NCBI GenBank assembly: GCA_015501075.1
Contig: JADNYJ010000183.1
Location: 1-64,000, forward strand
Reading direction: 5' to 3'
Source: Gymnopilus junonius
Taxonomy: Eukaryota; Basidiomycota; Agaricomycetes; Agaricales; Galerinaceae
DNA: 64,000 nt
Below the pieces are notes generated by a model, which was not told the DNA's origin, made no database searches, and saw only the letters and a program-made list of their open reading frames with translations. Position numbers and translations under genes: made by a program. This document shows positions 55,186 to 64,000 of the stretch, piece after piece. The number at the start of each line of letters is the position of its first letter. Position 1 is the first letter of the stretch.

Positions 55186-57767
55186 CCGAAGTTGAAGAGA
55201 CCTGGGTATCATTTCAGGGATGGAGCTCAGAAAAACGCTATCGTATGCGTGAGCAAGATGCCAAAGCTTGGCTCGAGAAAGAGGTCCTGCTGTTCGAAGC
55301 TGCACAAAAATTAGACTATGTTACCGTATTCCTGGAAACCCTCCCCCCCGTCCGTCGGCATTTGGATATAACCGCCCTCATAAGTCGAAGGCAGCTGCGT
55401 GGAGGATGATCAACGTGGCGAGGGACTGGTTTTCGATCTGGATGGGATTTTTATCCTACCTGATAGCCCAAACCGTGAACTATGCCAATGATCCAGAAGA
55501 TAATGCCGGCCTGCGTTGCTGGTATCGGTTACTGCTTGACCGCGGTTTCAGTGATGCTTGGCTTAGCGGACTAATGGGGTCTACGGTCAACTCTTTCAAT
55601 GCTGCTACTCCCCGTGCCAGAATTGTTATGCAGTTGACTGAGCAGCAAGTTGCCCGCCCGAAAATCGGATGGTTTCTCGCCCATCACATCCCAGTATGGT
55701 TCGTGTGGTCCAAAAGAGAGGAAGAAGCTGTGGCAAGAGATCGCGAACTTGCCTACCTCCACCCTCCTAATGAAGTACTCCAAAGAGCTCTGCAGCGCAT
55801 TTTCCATTCGCCTAGTCTTCCTCTCGCGACGCTTGTCATCAAGCGTTATTACAACTTGACGTTAGGGAACCCTGTTAATGACGACACATTAAAAGTCTTA
55901 TCTCTTGACCTTGCGCCATCCTTTGTCGTTGAATTTGTCACTTCCCAATTCTTGAAAGAAGATGAACTTTGTTCTCATGATGCGAATTCTGCCCCGCTGT
56001 TTCTCAAAGAATTTCTAAAACGTCATAATACGGAGACTCATCGTTCAGCTGAAGAAGCTGCTGCCTTACCTTCTCAAGGAATGGTCGAGAGGACCAATCC
56101 AGACAACCGGATTTTCAGCCACTGGTTGGACTACTTCTCCCGGCGAGATAAGCTCCAAAAAGAGCTGGAAACTGTTCAGACTCCCGAGGACGTCAGCGCC
56201 GTGCATCATATGAACGCAGCCCTCCGACGAAGAACACAAAAATGTATACCTGGGAGAGGGTCAATTCATCTGGTGGCGTTAAAGTGTACGTTAGGGTTCG
56301 TGTCAAGAAATCCAATCATCAAAACACCCTTGCTTGCTACGAGGACTTCGAGACCCGATACAACCCCTTCTTCAATGAATGGGATTTCTGCATGGATTAT
56401 TTAGGCTCGCCTGTCCTGAAAGGATATGACCCAGGAGATGATAGCGACGATGATTATGACTATGATGGTAATAATAACTCTCAGCCTCAATATGCGGCTC
56501 AAAATGGTGCACAATCTTCTCCATCTGAACCCTCTTCCCCGGTTCCTACAGCAGGATCTGATAGGTCGGGGGATAACTTTAGGCCAGATGATGATTATCA
56601 GGAAACCCCGCAGGCCGATGTTCTTGAAAATCTGAGTCTCCTCTATGGCTACGTGATCTCACTGGGCTCTTTTTTTGTTCCTGACCAAAAATCCAGACGG
56701 CTATCTGCAGGGGACACCATGAAGTTCCTTGGGTTTAGGTCGGACACATCCTGGAATTCACTCTCACATAATGAACAGCAGGCCATATCTACTTTTGTGA
56801 CCTGTATTTCCTCGGACCAGAAGTCGCTATCACAAGTACCACAGGAATTAGATGATCTCAATGGCTATAATCCACTGTCCTTAACTTCTCTGTTCAATTT
56901 TTCCCTGATTAAACACCCTGCTAAAGATCTCTTTGTTTTCCACTCTCCCAGACCATCAATCATAAAGTGGTCTCTAGGTGTCATGTCAGCAAGGGCTGCC
57001 CTGTATGTTTGTAGACGTTTTGTGTCAAATCCCGCATCCCACACGATTCTGACCATTGCACATCGTCTTCTTGAACGTGGTGTTCCATGCCGCACGCTCA
57101 TTTCTTACCCCTCACAGCCCGATACCACGTCTATTCAAAAGTCCTTTACTCCGACATCCTCCGACCAGCAGGCTACAAGTTCTCTCTGCAGACCTTCGGG
57201 ATGCCATGACTGAAGTTCAGGCTATCTTAGCACGTCCTGAAGGCCGGGCCGCGGTCTTACGGGGGGGCATCCTTGGGCGGGTTGCACAGAATTTGTCAGC
57301 ATCCACGATGTCCTGGCAGGGCCATCTGTTGAAGTCACCGTGCACCGCCGTGGATATGTTGCGCCATCTGAAAGCATCGGCGAGAGTTACTGGGACGATG
57401 ATCTATCAGAGAGCGAGATGGCAAAACTTTGCGGTACTTACCAGATATATACAGGTACTTAATTGCCTGATATCCTTTTTATTCCTTTATTAACTTATCC
57501 GATAGGACATGGCCTACAGACTGCAGCAGTCTCTTGGTTCCCTCCGGCACTGACCTGGGAAGACAGTGGATATAATTGGCTTGAATGGAGGAACACGATG
57601 AAGCCTTCTTTCAGAAGTGGCTGGACAGCATTTTCAATGATAGCGCCCAGCCCTTAACCCGCAAGCAGTGGCGTGACAAAATATGTGGTTGGCGCCAGGC
57701 TCGCAATTTGATTGATAACAATTCTTTCCGCTCGAATGAGTACCTCATCCGACAGCTGCATGCCTGA
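54816..57767 (+). CDS. Large orphan Agaricomycete family protein, frameshifted
   Basis: Starts MQRVASEMAPVDSQIVHPAP; a 54-base intron (54877-54930) leads to ALHDHEVDFLNWSAFVQQG. Then VWWSDVWGWLCAVPLSPSFI, a shift near 55330, VARDWFSIWMGFLSYLIAQ, LRCWYRLLLDRGFSDAWLSG, HHIPVWFVWSKREEEA; a second shift near 56270 to FETRYNPFFNEWDFCMDYLG, a long acidic linker, LSLLYGYVISLGSFF, SIIKWSLGVMSARAALYVCR, HRLLERGVPCRTLI; later GRAAVLRGGILGRVAQ, DDDLSESEMAKLCGTY, an intron near 57456-57505, TAAVSWFPPALTWEDSGYNW and WLDSIFNDSAQPLTRKQWRD to the stop. The block order matches a family I recall from many mushrooms, of unknown function. Four or more frame changes suggest decay or assembly indels. Confidence 0.65.
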
Positions 57768-58444
57768 GCCACCCCGGCCGGTCTGAATCTTTAGCCACCC
57801 AGTCAGATTTTGTACTGCCTACCGTACTAATAATATTTCCTGCTATCTACCAGGTGTCCCCCGGTTCCCGCTGGTCTCGTTGTAAGAGAGGCTGTCATAA
57901 ACTTTTTCATCTGTTCTGGCAGGCTTCTTTTGGGCATCTGGGAGCACCGACGGTAAGCGCTCCGCAAAAAAACCATCTGACTGGAGGGTGCAGCCGGGAT
58001 TGGGAGCTAAAATCAAAGGTAAGCACATGAGACAGGGCTGACAGGGATAAGAAAACCTGCACTGGCTGACAGCCTCATCACCTGCCAGCAGCGTGTAATA
58101 GCCCCCGGGACCCCTCCTCCAGCTTATCCCCTGGCGCCGTCCCGCCCAGGATCCCCAAACTATGCCCAATCAGTGCACCCGTCTTACCTTAAGCCGCTAT
58201 TCGCGGGACAGCTGCCCTGCCTCTCCCCTCACCATGATATTTCCTTTTTAAGAAGTTTTCATGTGATCTCCCTGCTGGGCCCGGGGAAAACTGGCACGTG
58301 CACTGCTGATTTAAACACCGGCAGCTGTGGCCCTGGTGCTGTAGCGGGGGTGGGCTGCCGGGGCAGTATTTTCAGTGCAGTTCACCAGCGTAAAGAAGTG
58401 TGGGCGGGGGGGCCGGGCCGTCCCATCTGCAGGCCGCCGGGTCC
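57768..58444. other. Intergenic, GC-rich, no gene seen
   Basis: Between the orphan-family gene and the 5' breakpoint of the truncated LINE. No coding text recognised. Confidence 0.4.
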
Positions 58445-59465
58445 GCCTCCCACATTCACAACGGATGACCACACCCTGTTTTCTGTTCATCATGGGTTCA
58501 TTGAATCCAACATTTCATCTGTAATTGAATCCCTTCTATCTCATTCCATTTCTCGTCTATTAGATACATATCATGCTCCAATAATCCCCTCGCCGCTCTT
58601 TGACAGCACACCGCCACCACCTTATTCTTATCTACGTGCGCTTTCTTCTTTCTCTGCTGTAGTACAATTATACGTTCGTTGCGGTCAACTCGACACAGCC
58701 CTCACCCGTTCCCGCCGTCTTTCAGATGGATCTCAACCCTGGTGCCATTTTGGCTGCCGCGCGCTCGAGGATATTCACCACATCATGCTGGATTGTCCCC
58801 GATTCGAACCAATACGCTCCTCTGCACGGTCGTGCGTTCTCACCTCCACCACATCACTCTTAGACACCGCTTCTACCAGTCCGACCACCCGACGGGCTGT
58901 CATGAAGCAGGCCACAGGTCTCTTCCATGACACTGACACATGGCCAGCTGGCGAATCATATTACTATCTCGGTGTCATACCTAGAATAGACTTGGACGAG
59001 GACTCACAGGCACCAACTCAGAACACATCACTGCACGCCCGCCTTGCTGATAATTGGCACACACTGTCCATCCGACTGGCAGGTAGAATCTGGGGAGAGG
59101 TAAAAAGACAATATAATGAACAAAAAACAAAAAAGAAAATGCCGCGCCGTACGATCACACTGCCTGCTCATCTGAAATTCAGTATCCCGCGATCTTATCC
59201 CACCATCGATATTCCGTTCTCATCCTAGTAATCTTCCCCATTTCGTTTCTCTACCTTTCTCTACCTTTCTTTTCCTTTCCTTTCTTTCCCTTTCTGCTGT
59301 TTCTTCCCCTTTCTGCTGTTTCCTTTCCCTTTCTGTAGTTTCTCCTGCTTCTCCTGCTTCTCTCTTATTTACTTGACACCACAGAGAGCTGGCGAGGTAC
59401 TGTAAAATACCTGAATTACTTACGTAATGTAGTCAGCCACAATTGATTCCAATTCCAATTCCAGT
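58445..59465 (+). mobile_element. 5'-truncated LINE copy
   Basis: The open frame from about 58445 to 59228 encodes the region after RNase H: DTYHAPIIPSPLFD, PPPPYSYLRALSSFSAVVQL, the knuckle CHFGCRALEDIHHIMLDC, DTDTWPAGESYYYLGVIP and RIWGEVKRQYNEQK, each aligned with the minus-strand element at 40.3-41.0 kb. A pyrimidine-rich 3' UTR and the conserved 3' end (59385-59442) are followed by ATTCCAATTCCA tail units. The frame is intact, so this insertion is younger or better preserved than the 40-47 kb copy, but differs from it at many residues and so belongs to a related subfamily. Confidence 0.9.
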
Positions 59466-59718
59466 GCATGGGGGTAAGCCATATCCCCAGGCACGGCACC
59501 CATGGCGGCAGGCAGGCCGGCGGTATGGGCGTGGTTCGAACTTACAGTTTCACAGCCAGCAGAATCAGCTCAAGAGCGTTATACACAGCCCTGCACCGTT
59601 AGAGTCACAATGATCACATTGATGACAAATGAATCTGTTTTCGGACTTGAGCCAAATTTGGAACGCGACGGCGCGAGTCGAGTCGCCTCCAACTCTCTCT
59701 CCTACCACCACCATCACC

Positions 59719-62149
59719 ATGCCTGCCAAGATGAAGGGTGCTCAATCCGAGCCCTTGACACCCGAGGATCATCTAGATGCTATTGTGAGGTCCGCACGAG
59801 AAAAGGGAAGGTGAGTACCATCACTAACGTCGGCAAGGTTCACTTTACTAACTTTAAGCCAGGAATGAGAATCTCGAACCATACCTATCAAAAGCACGCA
59901 TCATCTCTCAAACTATCCACCCCTTCATGAACATACACCGCGCTTTCTATGCTGGCATTCCAGATGCGGCACCGGTTGACGAAGAAAGCGATGACGACAA
60001 GAGCGAGAACGAGAACGAAGATCATAGTGCCGAGGATGAGAGTGGGAGCGAGAGTGAAAGTGATGATTCAGATGAAGAGAAGTCGAAGAAAAAAGCAGAG
60101 TGAGCCAAACTTAAGAGCTATTGATAATGCTTATCGCATGCGCTTAGGTACACCGAAGAAGAACGAAAGGTTTTCAAAGCGATCATGAGACTGGAACGAG
60201 GATTTAGACCTGTCGTCGATGCGTGCGCAGTCAACCCAAGGGCTTTTTTGGGCTTGATCAGTCTGGTAAGTCGATATATGCTCTCATAAATGTCTGTATG
60301 TCACCCCTTCATAGATTTCCGAGGCCTCTAGTGCCTCTCGTGGCGATGATACCGCAAAACTGAAGGCGTCCATCGTTGATTTGATATACGAGGATCCGAA
60401 GTTGGGGTCTATGTTTGCCGCAGACTATGATATCGAATGTTTGATCTCGAGCGACGGCAAACAGTCACGTGGATTCTACCACTTGGATACAGCCGCTCAT
60501 CTCTGTCCCTTACGCTTGAGGGAGGACTTTGATGCTGATCCTGTGTAATATATATGCGCTCAATTTTCATTGTTTGACTAATTCTGTTTCAACTAGATCT
60601 TTCACTAATGAAATCTGCGATGGAAAGATCACCATCGATGACTCTGACATTCCGTGCTTCATGTATGAGTCCGGGACTGAATACAACCACGACGACGAAT
60701 ATACCGGTCTATTTCGCGGGTTTCTTCTAGTCAGGGTACGCCTCTATCTCAACCTAATGATCATCTTAACTATTCTCACTTGCTCCAGGTCTTTCACCAT
60801 ATTTTTACCGACCTTCCTCCGCTCTCGTACCTGCTAAATCAGTCAATAAGACCAAGGCGAAAACTTTCGTATCACCAAAGTTACTGGCCGAATGATTGCA
60901 TATGCAGCTGTTCAGGTACGAAGTCCTGAACTTGCTTTCTCGTTACTCATTGCCCTTTGTTAGACTTATCTTGCAATGTCAACGTCTGCAAAATGGACCT
61001 CTTTCATTGATTGTTTTGATCTCGATGGACTCTACGATTATATAGTGGCCATCTTCGAGGATAATGCAGACACCTCGTTCATAAAGACGACACTGGAGTG
61101 GTGGGAAGCATAAGTGCTTACCTTCCTTCGGCCTTTGTTTGACTCCGGTGATCTCTTTTTAGTGAGGTGCCTGGTCTGCGTCCGTCGAAAGGAAAGAAGG
61201 CACGTGTTAAGGTCCGCCCAGGAAAGTCGCAAACAGGTCCTGGCCCTGCAGAACGTGTTAAATCGCAGCTCGATAAGCTGGAGATGGAAGGTAGGTTGGC
61301 TCGCGAACGTGAATGGGATCGTCAACGCCAGGAGCAGCAAAAACAAACCAATCAAGCCCACCATGTAGCGCAGCCGTGACCGCAGCCAATACTACCGTCA
61401 ACGACCACCCCACCCCAAGTTCGAGAATGGTCGGTTTCCTCAAACAATGCCCGGAATTCGCTCGATTGGCTGCCAAAGACACGAGACAGGATGAACGATG
61501 CCTTTTCTGAGACCGAGGATGAGAATGACCAGAACTTCCGCCCGACAGACACCGTTGTCACCGAACGCGATCGAGGAGCTGCTGACGACCAGGATCCCGG
61601 TACCGGTGCCAATGACGACGAAGAGGAGGAGGACGAGGCTGATCGTCGACGACAAATCAAGAACGCAACGAAGAATCATCTGGAGCAGGGTAAGCCATCA
61701 ACTCGACAGTATTGATAGGGCATTGATTTCATTCTCAGCCAACACGAATGCCACGAAAACCCCAGGTAACAAGGAATCGAGGACCAAGACGAAGCATCTA
61801 GAGTCCCATAGTCAAGTCGTGGCAATGGTAACGTGCACCGATGCTTGTATCTTGCTTTCTGACTGTGACTTCAGGGACATAAGACACTGAACGTTGACAA
61901 GCGGCCTGCCAATAGTCAGCCTGCACCGAGTATCGAGAAGACAAGCAAGAAAAAGGTTGATGCTCCAACCGGTAAACCAGTTCTGTGCCAGACTCGATCT
62001 ACTTCAACAAAACGGGTAAGTTCTTATCGTTATGCTTTACATCGACTTACTAATAGACTTCTAAGCCCTTGGATGACATCGACAACGTAGAAAACGAGTC
62101 CCAGCCACCATCGCCTGCGCCCCACAAGCCGAAATCAAAGAGGAAATGA
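59719..62149 (+). CDS. DUF6698-like protein with long charged C-terminal tail, some breaks
   Basis: Exons 59719-59810, 59863-60099, 60148-60265, 60315-60544, 60597 to about 60736 and on; introns 48-54 bases. N-terminus MPAKMKGAQSEPLTPEDHLD, an acidic Ser-rich stretch, then the DUF6698 core: GFRPVVDACAVNPRAFLGLI, IVDLIYEDPKLGSMFAADYD, TGLFRGFLLVRVFHHIFT, ITKVTGRMIAYAAVQTYLAM, WTSFIDCFDLDGLYDYIVAI then FEDNADT and TLEWWEA. It continues with a basic segment (LRPSKGKKARVKVRPGKS), an acidic one and a Lys-rich end KPKSKRK. Two frame slips near 60806 and 60866, a donor reading ATAAGT at 61111, and an in-frame TGA at 61377-61379 disturb it. Function of DUF6698 is unknown. Confidence 0.7.
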
Positions 62150-62799
62150 GTTTTTGTCTAGCACCATAGGTTTCTTCTTTCGACATTCTTTACTTTCAAC
62201 GCTTTCGTGCTTCATGTCTACGTAAACACTTCGTAAATATAAATTCATGAGACTGAAATCCGGTGCAAAGAACGATGTCTGAAGTTTTGAAGTAATTAGA
62301 CTCGAACATCATGTCGAAATTCTAATTCATGGCAATCCAGAGTGCGAGATGAGGGCTTCAAGGTGGATTACATTGCAATGTAATTAGACAGCGGGACTTT
62401 TGGTTTCCAATACAGAGGGATGAACTGACTGTTTCGCATTGTATCACCTTACATTTGGTGTCCCATTGCATTTCTATGCAGTTCCTTGGACCCTTATATA
62501 GCATTACACCTGTATATATTGGATTATATCTCGAGACATAGCCTGTACCAGTGACAGAAACTGTACCCCAATATACCTTCCTACATAATCTCATTCAGTG
62601 TATTGCCATACAAAAGATGCAATCGCTGCGAAGAATGTACGTTATATATTGCTATACAGGACTATACACCAGTCAGTCACTTCTTCTGATGGTGAGCCTC
62701 GCTTTCTTTCGAGCCCTCTATCATAATCCGGGTCCTATGGAGCTACTCTCCGACTCTGAAAACCCCATCTGGACCAGGTAATCCATTCTGATCATCTGC
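62150..62799. other. Intergenic with palindrome
   Basis: Convergent 3' ends flank it. It holds a perfect palindrome (62367-62384) and AT-rich text with scattered short inverted motifs; no gene. Confidence 0.4.
62367..62384. repeat. Perfect 18-bp palindrome ATTACATTGCAATGTAAT
   Basis: Both strands read identically over 18 bases. It may be a protein-binding dyad, or chance in AT-rich DNA. Confidence 0.7.
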
Positions 62800-64000
62800 G
62801 TCTGATTACATGAGAATGAAAATGGATCAAATATTGGCTGACAGGCTGATATACCTCTAACGCCACTATTGGACCCATAGTCATTGATCTGGCTGCCTTC
62901 GATGTTCTGTTCCATGTAGTTACCTAAGAATTAGGTTAGATAATACTTGAAATGGAAAATTTAATCATACTAGGAAGGTGAGGCATATGGACAGCTACCT
63001 GGCCAAAGGTAGCTGCCTGAGAAGGCCCCCCGAGCTCTTGGTTGGGAAAATTATCCCATATATTCGGAGTTTCGTACTGCCAGCCCCATAGCTGCTCCTG
63101 ATATCCTTCGCCGCCCTGATATAACTGCATATTGACACTGCCTAAAAATCACATTTAATCAATACTCAGAATGATCAAATAATTAAATACCACTTAGCGG
63201 CACTATGGCTTGTGGAATAGGCCCACCCTGACCAAAGTGGGGGTGCGCTACACGCTGTATTGCCGGCTGGCTCATAGCCAATTGACCTGTTACTCCCATC
63301 ATGGGAACATGTGTATAACCTGCAGTGTGTAAATATAAATCAATATGATGTGCTAAAAAGCATCTAACTTACCTGACTGAATGACACCTGAATTTTGAGT
63401 GGCCCCTGCCAGGTCTTGTTGAGGAGAAGATATTTGTACTGGATGACCAAGGTTCCCTCTGCTGAGAGAAAATCCGTAGACCGTTCTTTGGAATAATAGG
63501 TTATTTAAATCCAGTAGGAAAAGAAACATACATACTGGGCATACAACAGCCAATTACTTTTCAGCAATGCCCAAAAATCCTTCCATAGTGAATTGACTGC
63601 AATTGCTGAAATGGTTGCCAGGTTTTCTTCATATACAGACTCGTATTTCCCATGGGCAAATCTGACGGTAGTTCCTTTCTTCACTTGGTCAAAGGCCCAT
63701 TGCATCTACATAGTACGTAGTAACTGTAGGATCAGAGGAAAGAATATCTAATGTTAGAGTAAATCTCACCGAAGTTATCACAAATGCAATCATGCCGTTG
63801 TTGATAGTCTGAAAAAAATGCTGGAATCGACGTCCCACTGCCTCTGTCTTGCCGTAGTAAAAGGAGCAAACAATATTTTTACAACAAGTATTTTCAGATA
63901 GAAACGTTCCCTTTTGTGTATGAGAAATTTAAAGTCAGCGACGATGACTGGGCAACAAGAAACTCACGTCAGTCATGAAACGAGGTATTTTGAAACCTGG
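62800..64000 (-). CDS. DUF6532-like protein, 5' end off the window
   Basis: Minus-strand exons: at the right edge GFKIPRFMTD, intron about 63913-63967, then TFLSENTCCKNIVCSFYYGK, VGRRFQHFFQTINNGMIAFV, intron about 63706-63768, then MQWAFDQVKKGTTVRFAHGK, YESVYEENLATISAIAVNSL, LLKSNWLLYAQ (63705-63535), and a Gln/Pro-rich tail over several short exons down to about 62860 (LWGWQYETPNIWDNFPNQEL). The last part of the helical core, where an ALALV/helper block is followed by W, basic, F and Y...VYE...L, resembles DUF6532, a family expanded in Agaricomycetes with unknown role. Start and first exons are beyond 64000; the 3' end is not certain. Confidence 0.55.

Noticed and set aside
26047..57767. Starship-type giant element
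   Set aside because: No DUF3435 tyrosine recombinase was seen, and such elements are known mainly from Pezizomycotina.

Overview
The window looks like nuclear DNA of a mushroom-forming basidiomycete (Agaricomycetes). Genes are split by many short GT-AG introns of about 41-66 bases. The families are typical of that group: a TET/JBP-type dioxygenase, a Plavaka/Tnp2-type transposase, a LINE with microsatellite tail, DUF6698- and DUF6532-like proteins and several orphan Agaricomycete families. No rRNA, tRNA, CRISPR or prokaryotic operon was found. All assignments are from reading translated sequence and remembered family motifs; no search was run.

Layout. 1-3945 (minus): a ZNFX1/NFX1-type SF1 helicase running off the left edge, with several single-base frameshifts. 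5602-6040: a small intact two-exon gene. 7.7-9.7 kb (minus): a broken unknown gene and a relic of a PDR-type ABC transporter. 10346-12038 (minus): an intact five-exon TET/JBP-like 2-oxoglutarate/Fe(II) dioxygenase. 16696-17469 (minus): a damaged MYND-finger gene. 19573-20405: an intact coiled-coil gene. 21.7-23.4 kb (minus): a relic of a fungal Na+/H+ antiporter. 24128-24733 (minus): an intact three-exon orphan gene. 26.0-27.0 kb (minus): C-terminal part of an orphan family whose longer copy, with a nucleotidyltransferase-like signature, lies at 37.9-39.8 kb.

28-57 kb is a transposon-rich block. It holds a Plavaka/Tnp2-like transposase gene (28686-32350), a small orphan gene, a fragment of the spliceosomal helicase Brr2, an unknown minus-strand gene, the nucleotidyltransferase-like gene, a nearly complete but dead LINE (about 40.0-46.9 kb, minus), an intact seven-exon 529-residue gene (47903-49795), a small membrane protein, a LIM-domain fragment, and a large orphan-family gene (54816-57767). 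About 700 bp at 27.7-28.4 kb is repeated in inverted orientation at 54.5-55.2 kb; it covers the 5' part of that last gene.

58-64 kb: a 5'-truncated LINE copy, a DUF6698-like gene with a long charged tail (59719-62149), and a DUF6532-like gene entering from the right edge. The main themes are decay and duplication: at least four relics or fragments of host genes (ABC transporter, Na+/H+ antiporter, Brr2, LIM), repeated orphan families, and TE copies, next to a few clean multi-exon genes (TET/JBP, 47903, 24128, 19573, 5602) that seem to be under selection.
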